DNA of 64,000 bases, from positions 404,520 to 468,519 of the forward strand of contig VYZB01000526.1 of NCBI GenBank assembly GCA_013397455.1. The letters run 5' to 3'. The position numbers were made by a program, and so were the translations under genes. Shown here in pieces: positions 11,612 through 21,985 of this stretch (its first letter is position 1; every line of letters starts with the position of its first letter). The stretch comes from Crotophaga sulcirostris. Taxonomy: Eukaryota; Chordata; Aves; Cuculiformes; Crotophagidae. Under the pieces are notes generated by a model. The model did no database searches. It saw only the letters and a list, made by a program, of their open reading frames with translations, and was not told the origin of the DNA.

Positions 11612-11965
11612 GTCCCAACCTGCTGGTTCCACTGCATGGATGCAGCCCAGTTGGCTTTCAGGTCTGTGAATGCACATTGCCGGTTCACGTTGAGCTTCCC
11701 ATCCCCCAGCACCCCTAGTCCTTCTCCTCAGGGCTCCTCCCAATCCATTCTCCACCCTGCCTGGATTTGTGCTTGGGATTGCCCCGACTCAGGTGCAGGA
11801 CCTTGCACTTGGCCTTGTTGAACCTCATGAGGTTCTCACAGGCGCAGCTCTCAAGCCTGTCCAAGTCTCTCTGGATGGTGCCCCATTCCTCCAGCGTGTT
11901 GAACCCACAGCACAGCTTGGTGTCACTAGCAAACATGCTGAAGGTTCACTCGATCCCACGTCCCT
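11612..11965 (-). pseudogene. CR1 pol remnant: reverse-transcriptase C-terminal part
   Basis: This is coding sequence of a CR1 ORF2 on the minus strand. The frame at 11715-11936 reads FASDTKL, the place of the family's FADDTKL catalytic motif, followed by IQRDLDRLE, NLMRFNKAKCKVLHL and NPKHKSR. The first catalytic aspartate has become serine, so this copy would be inactive. The frame starts and ends inside the normal protein, and the element has neither its N-terminal part nor its 3' tail here. It is a dead fragment, not a host gene. Assignment rests on the conserved order of these motifs in avian CR1. Confidence 0.88.
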
Positions 11966-12399
11966 TCAGTTCACCCATGTCTCCCTTCTCCCAGGGCTTT
12001 AGGTGCGAAGAGGTACCACACACATCCCAGATGGCAGCACACCAAGACCAGCACCTGCAGCTCTGCTCACCCTGGACAAACACGGAAAACACTCCATGGC
12101 AGAAGAGGAAGCTGACCACCCGTCCTGACCACATGCTGCTGTTGGTTCAAGGAAGTGAAACTACTCCTTAGCTCATGCGAGGAAGGATGGAACAGGACTC
12201 AAGACATCGCCAGTGGGAGGGTGGTGGCATGGGCTGAATTAAATTTGATCAGTACCTCGGCATGGGTCTTGGGGGGAAAGCCAATGATGATGCTCACAAG
12301 AGAGGAGACCAAGCACGGGACAGTGCTGGAGATGGGTGGCCTTCACACAACCTTGGAAGATACCTCCACTCGTCAGCAGAAGTGAGAGAAGCAACACCA
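11966..12399. other. Single-copy stretch, no gene seen
   Basis: Nothing recognised. Confidence 0.4.
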
Positions 12400-12535
12400 G
12401 ATCACCCCAGCCCTGGAAGCGTTCAATATTAGGGACTCTGAGCAACCTGATCTAGTGCAAAATGTTCCTGCCCATGGCAGGGAGGTTGGACTAGATGATC
12501 TTCAAAGGTCCCTTCCAACCCAAACCATCGAATGG
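12400..12535 (+). mobile_element. CR1 type J 3' end, degraded
   Basis: CCCATGGCAGGGAGGTTGG, GATCTTCAAAGGTCCC and CCAACCCAAACCATCGAATGG. Confidence 0.85.
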
Positions 12536-13321
12536 TCCTATAAATTGGCGAAGTTGAGTTGATTGGCTCGCGATGGATATCCAAAATCCATTGGTAAGAG
12601 CAAAATGAAACTAGAAATCAAAAACTGACCCACCAGGAAGGAAAGGATGAGACAAGGAGGTCCATGTGTCCAAGCAACCCAGAACACAGCATCTCAACCT
12701 CCTGAAAAGATGGTGACTGGTCGTGACAGTGACTTCTCCTCCTCTTGGGCACTCAGCCATATGTCCCTTTGCCCTGGGATGTGGCACTTGGACCCACCGT
12801 GGTGGTTGAGATTCATCACATTTCACAGTCAGTATCCCTCACTTTGTGTCAAAAAGCAAAACCCCGAAGGCTACGGAGGGGAACAGGTGGTGAGGACACA
12901 AGTCAAGCCCAGAAGGCTTCCATTTTAGACCATTCAATGTGCTCCAGGACAAGGACCAGAAAGAAAAGAAGAAAAGCAAACTAAAACCACGCCACCTTCT
13001 CCTCTGCTGGTGTGTGTTTTCTATTGAGCAGGAATTTCTCTGACAAACGTCATTTTACCTTCTTTACTTATTTATAGTGCTGGAATTGTCCCTCAAGAGG
13101 TACCACTAAAGGAAACATCTGAGCTTCTCCACCAGGGCCAGACTATTGTTTACAGACTCTTCTTTTAAATACGTGCATCACTGTTTTAGAATTAAACTTT
13201 TCAAAGTGGGTCAGTGCTCAACCTACTCACCGTGAGAGTCTACAAACGCAATATCAGCTGCTACGGACTGATCTCTCTGCTCCCAAAAATATGTTTTAAA
13301 GTGGTTTTGGCTCTCCCTCTT
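12536..13321. other. Single-copy stretch, no gene seen
   Basis: No exon or RNA gene recognised. AT-rich from about 13010. Confidence 0.4.
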
Positions 13322-13510
13322 TCGCCCAGAGGGTAGTGGAGCACTGGAGCAGCTCCCCAGGGAAGCAGTCACGGTGCCAAGCCTGACAATACTCAAGAAG
13401 CATTTGGACAACTCCCTCAGACACACAGTGTGAATGTTGAGGTTGTCCTATGCAGGGACTCAATCATCCTAGTGGGTCCCTTCCAACTCAGATCATTCTA
13501 AGACTCTATG
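13322..13510 (+). mobile_element. CR1 type Y 3' fragment
   Basis: GAGCACTGGAGCAGCTCCCC, then CTTCCAACTCAGATCATTC. The tail is mutated (TCTAAGACTCTATGA). Confidence 0.9.
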
Positions 13511-13696
13511 AGAGGTTGAGCTGGAGTCTCCTGAATGTGTTGGTGTGCCTTCTCCCGGTCAATGCTCTCTGTTGTTCTTGGCACAGTTCCTGGCTGGGTG
13601 CCTCACGGTCATCTCACCACCACACAGGAGCATGGACACTTCCCACTGCTGCCTCAGGCTGGATGCTCAGTGGCATTTGGGGTTGTCCCTTTGCTT

Positions 13697-13822
13697 GCAA
13701 GGCCAGGTTGGATGGGGCTTTGAGTAGCCTGGTCTAGTAGGAGGTGTCCCTGTCCACGACAGGGGGTTTGAAACTGGATGATCTTTAAGGTTTCTTCCAA
13801 CCCAAGCCATTCCAGGATTCTA
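13697..13822 (+). mobile_element. CR1 type J 3' end
   Basis: AAGGCCAGGTTGGATGGGGC to CCAAGCCATTCCAGGATTC. Confidence 0.9.
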
Positions 13823-13977
13823 AGACTGTTCCTTCGGTGGACCAAGTGGCCATCTGCAATGGCCAGGAGCATCCTCCTGTTGTTCTCCAGCCAAGGTGCA
13901 TCAGGGTGGAGGATCCCAGCCACAACACCAGACACCCTCTCTACTTCCCTAGCAGTTTCCACAATCCTACAGCACCT

Positions 13978-14350
13978 TCAAGGCTTCTCCTGTCTCTGGG
14001 CAAGATCTACGAAACCTGGACAACCTAATTTACTGGTGGCCACATCTTCTGGTGTGCCAACTGCCCAACTCAGCTCGGTGTCATCTGCAAACATGGTGAG
14101 GGTGCACTTAATCCCCCTGTCAATACAACGAATGGCAATATTAAACAGCACTAGTCCCAGCACGGACCCCTGATGGATGCCACTTGTCACGGATCTCGAT
14201 CTGGACATCGAGCCATGGACCACTATTCTCTGAATCCAAACAATCCCTCATACACCACACAGTCCACCCATCAAATCCATATCTCTCCAATTTAGAGAGC
14301 AGGATGTTGAGGTGGACCATCTCAAAGGCTTTGCAGAAGTTCAGAGAGAT
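13978..14350 (-). pseudogene. CR1 pol remnant: reverse-transcriptase core
   Basis: Minus-strand coding remnant of CR1 ORF2 spread over two frames. The upstream frame (14141-14353) reads FCKAFEMV, ILLSKLERYGFDGWTVW and DCLDS, matching the RT block usually seen as DFSKAFDTV-HNILLSKLERYG. The downstream frame (13978-14223) reads [15 protein letters not shown], the SGVPQGSVLGP block, followed by MFADDTEL with both catalytic aspartates kept. A frameshift separates the two, so no functional enzyme is encoded. No 3' tail is attached. It continues the same kind of element as 11612-11965 but overlaps it in content only around the FADD block. Confidence 0.9.
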
Positions 14351-14475
14351 CACAGAATGGTTTGCGTGGGAAGGGACCTTAAAGATTATCCAGTTCCAAC
14401 CCCTCTGCCATGGGCAGAGACACCTCCCACTAGAACAGGCTGATCAAGACCCCATCCAACCTGGTCTTGAACACT
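14351..14475 (-). mobile_element. CR1 type J 3' end
   Basis: CACAGAATGGTTTGCGTGGG, then CCATGGGCAGAGACACC. Abuts the RT remnant on one side and an opposite-strand copy on the other. Confidence 0.9.
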
Positions 14476-14862
14476 GAGAAGCTCAAAATGAGCCAGCAAT
14501 ATTTGCTCACAGCCCAGAAGGCCAACTGTGTCCTGGGTTGCATTCATAAAAGTGTGTCCAGCAGGGCGAGGGAGGGCATTTTCCCCCTCTACTCTGCTCT
14601 TGTGAGATCCTAGCTGGAGTCCTGAGTCCAGTTCCAGAATCCTCACCATAAGAAGTATATGGGAATGTTTGAATGGGTCCAGAGGAAGCCACGAAGATGA
14701 TCTGAGGCCTGGAGCACCTCTGCTATGAGGACAGGCTATGAGGGTTGGGGTTGTTAAGCCTGGAGAAGGCTCTGGGGAGACTTCAGAGTGGCCTTCCAGT
14801 ACCTGAAGACGGCCTCCAGGAAAGCTAGGGAGGGACTTTCCACAAGGGCTTGGAGTGATAGG
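14476..14862 (+). mobile_element. CR1 type J internal fragment
   Basis: TGAGAAGCTCAAAATGAGCC through GAGGACAGGCTATGAGGG to GGAGTGATAGGACAA. The 3' tail is missing. Confidence 0.9.
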
Positions 14863-15640
14863 ACAACTCACTCAGCCCTCTCCTGGTGGTGAGAGAGCGC
14901 CCCCACCACGTTTTCCAAGTGATGACCAACCGTGACGTCAAACTTGAAGGCAAGCAAATCCCAGCCCTTCAGAGCTTTGCACTCCTGCAAAGTCGAGCGA
15001 GATAAGGGGAGGAGTGAAAAGGGGAATCAATAAATCTTCACCTCCTTCACAATGATCTGGAGCTCTTATTAAGTAAATTAATTTAAGTTAATTTAACTCG
15101 ATCATGACTCCCGATCACCGTGATTTAGTGTGGGGGGAAATTGCATTAGGAAAGGCCACGCTCGCTAGATAGGAGAACGGAAGAAAATTAGATCCACTTA
15201 GCAATGTGAATTAATATGGAAATAGCAGGTGTAAATTTAACCTTATCAAGAGAGGGAAAATTATCTTCATAAATTTGCAGAAACAGCCCCCGAGTCGCTT
15301 ATAAATCTATTTAAAACAAAAATATTGCAAAAAGTGGAGGAAAATTAATTTAAAATATACTCCCGTCCATTGCCTTGAAGAGAAGTCAGCTGCAGGGCGA
15401 AGTTTAATGCAACCTGGCAATAAGAGAAGGACGCGACTCATCACCCAGCAATGAGTTGTCAGGTGCCTCAAGATCTGCAGCAACTCCTCCTGTCACTCAT
15501 TGGCCAAAGCCACCTCCCTCTTCATCTTAACATGCTCATTTGGGGGAGTTTGGCAGCAATGGGGACAATGTCCCAGATATCTCAGCAAGGTTTCTTGCTC
15601 CAAACTGCAGCGTAGGCACACAAAAAGAAAGGGGAGAACC
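14863..15640. other. AT-rich single-copy island, possible conserved noncoding element
   Basis: No CR1. From about 15050 to 15420 it is strongly AT-rich, with repeated TTAATTTAA and AATTAATTTAA motifs. The region is in the ZC3H3 intron downstream of the 17.7-kb exon. No gene seen. Confidence 0.4.
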
Positions 15641-15878
15641 TCACAGTATCACAGTATCACAGTATAACCAGGTTGGAAGAGACCTCTGAGATCATCAAGT
15701 CCAACCTATAAGTCAACACTAACACCATCTCATCACCTAAACCATGGCACTGAGTGCCTCATCCAACCTTCCTTTAAACACATCAAGGGTTGGCGACTCC
15801 ACCACCTCCCTGGGCAGCACATTCCAGTGGCCAATCACCCTTTCGGTGAAGAACTTCTTCCTAACCTCATGAACATCT
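15641..15878 (-). mobile_element. CR1 of a divergent subfamily with ATCACAGT tail
   Basis: The 3' tail is a run of CACAGTAT units (15641-15665) instead of the usual TCATAGAA. It is followed by GGTTGGAAGAGACCTCTGAG and body sequence with ACTCCACCACCTCCCTGGGC. Confidence 0.88.
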
Positions 15879-15912
15879 TCAACAAGAACGAGTTCACAAG
15901 ATGGACAAGAAC

Positions 15913-16222
15913 ACAGAATCATAGAATCATGGAACGGTTGGGGTTAGAAAGGACCTTAAAGATCATCCAGTTCCAACCACCTTGCCGTGGGCAAGGACAC
16001 TTCCACCTGGATCAGGTTGCTCAAAGCCTCATCCAACACGGCCTTGTACACCTCCAGGGACTGGGCATCGACCACTTCCCTGGGCAACCTGTTCCAGTGT
16101 CTCACCACCCTCAACGTGAAGAATTTCTTCCTAATGTCCAATCTAATCCAGTTTAAAGCTATTCCCTCTCATCCTATCACTACCCGTTCTTGTAAATAGT
16201 CCCTCCCCAGATTTCTTGTAGC
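15913..16222 (-). mobile_element. CR1 type J copy
   Basis: AATCATAGAATCATGGAACGG, then body through CCTGGGCAACCTGTTCCAG. Confidence 0.9.
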
Positions 16223-16223
16223 T

Positions 16224-16264
16224 TTGAGGTCTCTTCCAAACCAAACCATTCTAAGATTCTATGA
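16224..16264 (+). mobile_element. CR1 3' end scrap
   Basis: GAGGTCTCTTCCAAACCAAACC, then ATTCTAAGATTCTATGA. Confidence 0.8.
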
Positions 16265-16463
16265 TTTGGACACAAAATATCCAGCACCATAATGACCAAG
16301 AGCAAATTATGAAGCTCTAAGGGGCAACACAATTTAAGATTTTACTGCAATGAACTTGGACACTCACGATGCAAAAGCCATACTTTGAAAAACTAATAAT
16401 AATGTTTTTAAAAGCTTCTATATGGGGCAAAGAAGAAGCAAAACAATTATTTATTTGATGGTA

Positions 16464-16790
16464 GAATCACAGAACCATGAAATCATTAAGGTAGGAAAAG
16501 ATCTCTAATCTCATTCAGTTCAATCGTCAGCCCAACACCACTGTGCCGGCTAAACCATGCCCCAGAGTGCAAGGGCTACACATTTCTTGAACACCTCCAG
16601 GGATGGATACTCAACCATTGCTGTGGGCAGCCTCTTCCAGTGCTTTACCATTCTTTTGGTAAAGAAATGTTTCCCAGTATCAATCTAAACTTCCCTTGGT
16701 GCAACTTGAGGCTATTTCCTCTCATCCTATCGCATATTCCTTGGGAGAAGAGACGAACAATCACGTCACCACAACCTCCTTTTAGCACAG
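16464..16790 (-). mobile_element. CR1 type H copy
   Basis: ATCATTAAGGTAGGAAAAGATC and CAGCCCAACACCACTGTGCC. The body follows to about 16790. Confidence 0.9.
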
Positions 16791-16989
16791 CTGATTCAGG
16801 AAGACTCAGACTCAAATGCACAGCACCATTCTTCAGTGACACCCTTCTTCATACAGGTGATACAGGTGATGGTACGCCAAATTATTTGCTGCAGGGCTCA
16901 GCTGATGCTCCACCCATCCAGATAACCCGGGAAGAAGCAAGTCTGTGCCTGCACTTATCTCCAGCTGTAGGTTTGAGGCATCTAAAAAT

Positions 16990-17400
16990 CTTAGAATCAT
17001 GGAATTACAGAATCATTGAATGGTTTGGGTTGGAAGGGACTTTAAAGCCCATCCAGTTCCAACCCCCTATCATAGGCAAGGACACCTTCCACTGGATAAG
17101 GTTGCTCAAAGCCTCATCCAATCTGGTCTTGAACATCTCCATGAAGGGGGCATCCACAACTTCCCTGGGCAACCTGTCCCAGTGCCTCCCGACCCTCATG
17201 GTGAAGAATATATTCCTGACGTCTAATCTAAATCTTCCCCCTTCTAATTTAAAGACATTTCTCTCGTCCTATCACTACAGATCCTTGTAAAAAGTCCCTC
17301 CCCAGCCTTCCTCTAGACCCTTCAGGTACTGGAAGGCCACTATAAGGTCTCCTTGAAGATCTTCCTCCAACACAGTTCTCTAAGCTCCTCCGTAGAACCA
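16990..17400 (-). mobile_element. CR1 type J copy
   Basis: Extended tail with several GAATCAT units, then TGGTTTGGGTTGGAAGGGAC and body to about 17400. Confidence 0.92.
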
Positions 17401-17671
17401 ACATACACCATTATGTCATAAAGCAGAGGGAAGATCTGGCCTCACTAGCAGGATGACCATCCCTAATTAAGAGGCCACGCCTTTCTCCGCAACAAGCAGT
17501 GAGCTTACTTAGGTCTGATTTTACACTTCAATTCAATAAACTCTGCATTGAAGTGGTGAAACGAAGAGAAATCAAGCAACGAAGACACAATGGTAATAAC
17601 ACGAAGCCAATGTGGAAGCTCCTGCAGCTCCCACGTCTCAACCAACTGCGTTCGAAAAATGGAAGAATTAC

Positions 17672-17825
17672 CTGGATGTCATGAAGCGTCTCATCTTCCA
17701 GTTGGGAACATGGCTGCTGAAGGACAAGGACCCAGCCGGAGACACCACGTTCTTCTTCACTATCCTGTAGCGCGTCTTTATCACCTTATTGGCTGGAGGG
17801 GTTTTTACGAAGAGTACACTGGCTC
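17672..17825 (-). CDS. ZC3H3: ZC3H3 coding exon (second of two in the window)
   Basis: This exon encodes part of the basic linker just before the CCCH zinc fingers of ZC3H3 (SMICL), a nuclear protein known from other vertebrates to act in export of polyadenylated mRNA and to bind Smads and CPSF. On the minus strand the acceptor is TTTTCATAG (AG at 17827-17826) and the donor is CCAG|GTAATT (GT at 17671-17670). The exon is 154 bp: two bases finishing a glycine codon, 50 complete codons without a stop, and two bases of the next codon. The peptide contains TPPANKVIKTRYRIVKK, which I recall almost unchanged from human ZC3H3 (TSKVIKTRYRIVKK), then VPNWKMRRF in place of human LPSWRARRL. Its start phase fits the exon at 62734. 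The next exon, expected to carry WWRSKGYRCIGG, was not found to the left. Confidence 0.87.
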
Positions 17826-18011
17826 CTATGAAAAATGAAATAGAAGAAAGGGTTAGAAATTCAGGTGTAAGTAGGACAGAAGAGACCTCATCAACGCAAG
17901 TTCTATAGCCAACACTTTTTGCACCTGTAAAAGGGGTAGAAGAACCCTGGGGTGCATCAGGTGTGTGCCCACCGTGATTGATGATAATATAAAGGCTCTT
18001 AGGGGTGTTTG

Positions 18012-18477
18012 GCTTAGAATCTTAGAATCATCTACGTTAGAAAAGACCTCTAAGATCATCAAGTACAAGTGTACTTGATGCCCAACACCACCATGCTGAA
18101 TAAACAATGTCCTGAAGTGCCACAGTTACAGGATTTATGAACACCTCCAGGGGTGGGGACTGCCCTGGGCAGCCTCTTCTAATGTTTCACTGCTCTTTCA
18201 GTGAAGAAATTGTTCCTGATGTCCAATCTAAACCTCCCCTGATGCAACTTGAGGCTATTCCTCTCGTCTTATCACTTGTTACTTGGGAGAAGAGACTAAA
18301 AACCACCTCACTACAATCTCCTTTCAGTGAGTTGTAGAGAGCAATAAGGTCTCCCCCTCAGCCTCCTCTTTTGAAGACTAAACAACCCCACGTTCCTCAG
18401 CTGCTCCTCATAAGACTTGTGCTCTAGACCATTCAGCAGCTTTGTTGCCCTTCTCAGGATGTGCTCCGGCCCCTCAC
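18012..18477 (-). mobile_element. CR1 type H/C copy
   Basis: GTTAGAAAAGACCTCTAAGATC and CCCAACACCACCATGC. Body to GATGTGCTCCGGCCCC. Confidence 0.9.
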
Positions 18478-18518
18478 CAGCCCTGGTAGCAAAACTCTAC
18501 CAGGCAAACCACGCCGTC

Positions 18519-18648
18519 AAGTATTCAAGGCCACGTTGGATGGGGTCTTGAGTAGCCGGGTCTAGTGGGAGGTGTCCCTGTCCATGGCAGGTTGGTTGGA
18601 ACCGGACAATCTTTAAGGTCCCTTCAAACTCAAACCATTCTATTATTC
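18519..18648 (+). mobile_element. CR1 type J 3' end
   Basis: TATTCAAGGCCACGTTGGATG to AACCATTCTATTATTC. Opposite strand to the copy just before it. Confidence 0.88.
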
Positions 18649-19086
18649 AAAACTGAAAACACATTTATGCATTGAACCATTCCCGTTTCCATCATCTCCT
18701 GCAGGATGATCTACACGCCAGTTCATCCCGCTGAATGTTTCATGCAATTAACACTTCTCCATTTGACTCTGGGTTTCTTCCACTTGATAGCGAGCAATTT
18801 TTTTTGTGGCTTTAAGGAACGCATCTAATTGCCCGACTTTTATAACACACAGCTATAACTGCCCAGATAATTAAAGCTGACACTCCATGCTGAGACGAAG
18901 TCTTCAGGTTTTATAACTGATTTAAAGGGCTGGCTGTTTTTCTTAGAGATGCTCTAATGAAAATTACTGCAAAGGGTGAGAGGGGAAAAAGCCAAATCAT
19001 TATTTCCCCGGAAAATGTTGTGCCCATCCTCATGTTTGGCTTGGCGAGAGAAGGGAAAATAAGGTTCGTTCCCAAGTAAACGCAGG
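18649..19086. other. AT-rich single-copy island, possible conserved noncoding element
   Basis: No repeat. Contains motifs such as AGATAATTAAAGCTGACA and TTTTATAACTGATTTAAAG. No coding signal. Confidence 0.4.
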
Positions 19087-19145
19087 ATGATGGAGCTGGG
19101 TCGAAAGAAGAAAAGAATTGAAATGCATTTCTGAGCCAATTTCAC

Positions 19146-19705
19146 TCACAGAATCATAGACTTCTTTGGTTGGAAAAGACCTTTGAGATCATCGAGTCCA
19201 ACTGTACCTGTCCTCTACTAAACCAGATCCCTGAGCACCTCACTAGTCTTTTAAATCTCTCCAGGGATGGGGACTCCACTACTTACCTGGGAAGCCTCTG
19301 TCAGTGCCTGAGAACCTTTCTGGTAAAGAAATTCCTCCTGATGTCCAATCTGAACCTCCCCTACTGCAACTGGAGGCCATTTCCTCTTGTACCATCACTG
19401 ATTCCTTGGGAGAAGAGATCAAACACCCACCTCACTACAACCTCCTCTCAGGCAGTTGCAGACAGTGATAAGGTCTCTCCCTCAGCCTCCTCTTCTCCAG
19501 GCTAAACAACCACAGGTCCCTCAGAAGTCTCTCATAATCCTTGTTCTCCAGCCCCCCCTTCCCCAGCTCCATTCCCCTTCTCTGGATGCGCTCCAGACCC
19601 TCAATGTCCTTCTTGGAGTGAGGGGCCCAAAACTGAACCCAGGATCCAAGGCGTGGCCTCACAAATGCTGAGTACAGGGGGACAATCCCTTCCCTGGTCA
19701 TTCTC
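19146..19705 (-). mobile_element. CR1 type C copy
   Basis: TTCTTTGGTTGGAAAAGACC to the pol segment near 19705. Its 3' flank (19087-19145) is shared with the copy at 2273. Confidence 0.92.
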
Positions 19706-19793
19706 CAGAGTGGAGAGACCAGTTTCCTTCTCTGCTGCCTGCAGTGATAACAGTGATCCGTGTTTAATACACAGAATATTTTCTAATGTACAG

Positions 19794-20373
19794 AAAAGCT
19801 AAACATGAGCTGGCAATGTTTTCTCGCAGCCCAGAAAGCCAACCATGTCCTAGACTGCATCCAAAGCAGTGGGACCAGCAGGGCAAGGGTGGGGGTTCAC
19901 CCTCTCTACTCTGCTCTGGTGAGCCCTCACCTGGAGCCCTACATTCAGTTTTAGAGTCCTCAGCACAGGAAGGACAGGAAGGATATGGATTTGTTGGAGC
20001 GAGTTCAGGAGGCCATGAAGATGATCTGAGGGCTGGAGAACCTCCCATACGAGGACAGGCTGAGAGTTGGGGTTGTTGAGCCTGGAAAAGGCTCTGCAGA
20101 GACCTTAGAGCAGCCTTTCTGTACTGAAAGGGGCTACAGGAAAGGGGCTCTTCGTCAGGGAGTGCAGGGATAGAAGAAAGGGAAACCGTTTTAAGCTGAA
20201 AGAGGGGAGATTTAGATGAGATCTTAGGAAGAACTGTTTCACTGTGAGGGTGGTGAGGCACTGATAGAGGTTTCCCAGAGAAGTGGTGGCTGCTCCATCC
20301 CTAGAGGTGTTCAAGGCCTGGTTGGATGGGCCTTTGGGCACCCTGATCCAGTGGGAGGTGTCCCAGCCCATGA
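19794..20373 (+). mobile_element. CR1 type J copy lacking its 3' tail
   Basis: AAGCTAAACATGAGCTGGC to CCAGTGGGAGGTGTCCC, then stops about 70 bp before the normal end. Confidence 0.92.
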
Positions 20374-20391
20374 GACATATCAGAAGTGCCC

Positions 20392-20621
20392 CAGCCCCCG
20401 GATCATTTTCGTGGCCTCCTCTGGACCCGTTCCAACAACTCCTATCCTTCTTATGCTGGGGATTCCAGAACTGGACACAGGACTCCAGGTGGGGTCTCTT
20501 TAGAGCAGAACAGAGGGGGAGAATCCTCTCCCTTGCCCTGCTGGCCACGCTTCTTTTGATGCAGACCAGGACACAGTTGGCCTTCTGGGCTAAGAGTACT
20601 CATTGCCAGCTCATGTCAAGC
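20392..20621 (-). mobile_element. CR1 type J internal fragment, inverted to its neighbour
   Basis: CTCCTCTGGACCCGTTCC to GCCTTCTGGGCTAAGAG. No 3' end. It lies 18 bp from the plus-strand copy. Confidence 0.88.
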
Positions 20622-21300
20622 CTTGGAGATTGCACCAAGATTTTTTCCTGGATGCAGGAGGTACGAGTGGTGCCGGGGGGACTCACAGCTCCAAAGAAAG
20701 CCCCAAGCTCAGCAGCGTGCCATGGGCGCGGGCTGCAAGCCCCGGCTGATAAACGATGCTCATATCCCATTCAAATATGATGCAAGCAGTTTTTGCCTAG
20801 TTTGTCTTCCAGTGCGGTAGTAAAGTTTTTAATTAGGAAAGCTAATGAGATCGATTAGTCATTAGGACTGACCTCTGGATCTCGGCGAGGAGTTCGCATG
20901 TGTGCACCGGGCTGATAACGGGGGCCGCTGGGGTATTGTTTGTAATAAAAGCCGCAAGTGTTTGATTTGAGTGAAATGTGCCACGGGGAATACATCACGC
21001 GGCGCGAAAAAATTACAGCCCTGGGAGCCTGTAATGAAGGGAATTAAACCAACATCCTATCTAAATAACATGATTATCTACACAAAACCCCTCAGCTAGC
21101 AAGTAATAATAGACAACGGAGCTCTTCGGAGAGTCTCTTTCAGGAGGTGGTTAATGCCGGCGCCGTTTGTGAAGGCACTTTGAGAAGAGCAGCTCCAGCA
21201 TGAATAGAGCATCCAATTATCGTCAGGAACAGGGTTTTCCAGGTGGCAGGAGGGGGGTTGCCCACAAGCCCAAACAATTTGGGACCTCTGTGTCTTGGGT
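20622..21300. other. Single-copy island, possible conserved noncoding element
   Basis: From 20820 to 21090 it mixes TAAT-containing stretches (GCTAATGAGATCGATTAG) with CpG-containing ones (CATCACGCGGCGCG), unlike the CR1 background. No coding signal. Confidence 0.42.
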
Positions 21301-21303
21301 GAG

Positions 21304-21389
21304 CGTAGAATCATAGAATGGCGTGGTTGGAGAAGAATTGTGAGATCACTGAATCTGAACATTGAGGCAGACAACAGTGTCGAGGGGAG
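21304..21389 (-). mobile_element. CR1 3' end scrap (copy 1 of a repeated block)
   Basis: AGAATCATAGAATGGCGTGG, GAGATCACTGAATCTGAAC and GTCGAGGGGAGTCTGCC. Related to 21592-21683. Confidence 0.75.
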
Positions 21390-21525
21390 TCTGCCAGTAT
21401 TCAAGAAGCATTTGGACAATGCCCTCAGTCACATGGTATGAATGTTAGGAGTGTCCTATGTAGGGACAGGAGTTGGACTCAATGATCCTTTTGGGTCACT
21501 TCCAACTCAGGTAATTCTATGATTC
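21390..21525 (+). mobile_element. CR1 type Y 3' end
   Basis: CAGTATTCAAGAAGCATTTGG to GGTAATTCTATGATTCT. Confidence 0.9.
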
Positions 21526-21529
21526 TACA

Positions 21530-21757
21530 TTCTGGGATTATTTCTGGGCAGCGAAAGTGTGTGTAGGGGCAACAATAAATGTAATAATCATAGAATCATA
21601 GAATGGTTTGGTTGGAAAAGACCTTTTAGACCACTGACTCTAACTGTTGAGACGGGCAACAGAGTTGAGGAGAGTCTGACGATGTTCTGGGATGATTGGT
21701 GGTGACAAAAGTGTGTGTAGGGGCAAAATAAATGTTAATAATCATAGAATAAAAGAA
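21530..21757. repeat. Imperfect tandem duplication, about 153-bp period
   Basis: The segment with TTCTGGGAT, AAAGTGTGTGTAGGGGCAA and TAATAATCATAGAAT occurs at 21531-21603 and again at 21684-21756. A CR1-like 3' end lies between the copies. Confidence 0.8.
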
Positions 21758-21866
21758 TGGTTTGGGTTGGAAGGGACCTTAAAGATCATCCAGTTCCAAC
21801 CCCCTGCCATGGGCAGAGACAACTCCCAATGGATCAGGTTTCTCATAACCTCATTCAACCTGGATG
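21743..21866 (-). mobile_element. CR1 type J 3' end
   Basis: AATGGTTTGGGTTGGAAGGG, CCATGGGCAGAGACAAC. Truncated at CATTCAACCTGGAT. Confidence 0.9.
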
Positions 21867-21985
21867 TATTAAAACAAATGTGTTAATTCAACCAATTCCC
21901 AGTTTAATAATTTCGTAAGGTCAGAGAGGCAGAGGGAAAGGAGACTTCATAGCAGCCTTTGTGCGAATGCTGCATTTCAACCCGA

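Noticed and set aside
1..17671. Next ZC3H3 exons with WWRSKGYRCIGG or the CCCH zinc fingers
   Set aside because: I looked for their reverse-complement signatures in the non-CR1 stretches and found none. They probably lie beyond the left edge, though a very short exon could have been missed.
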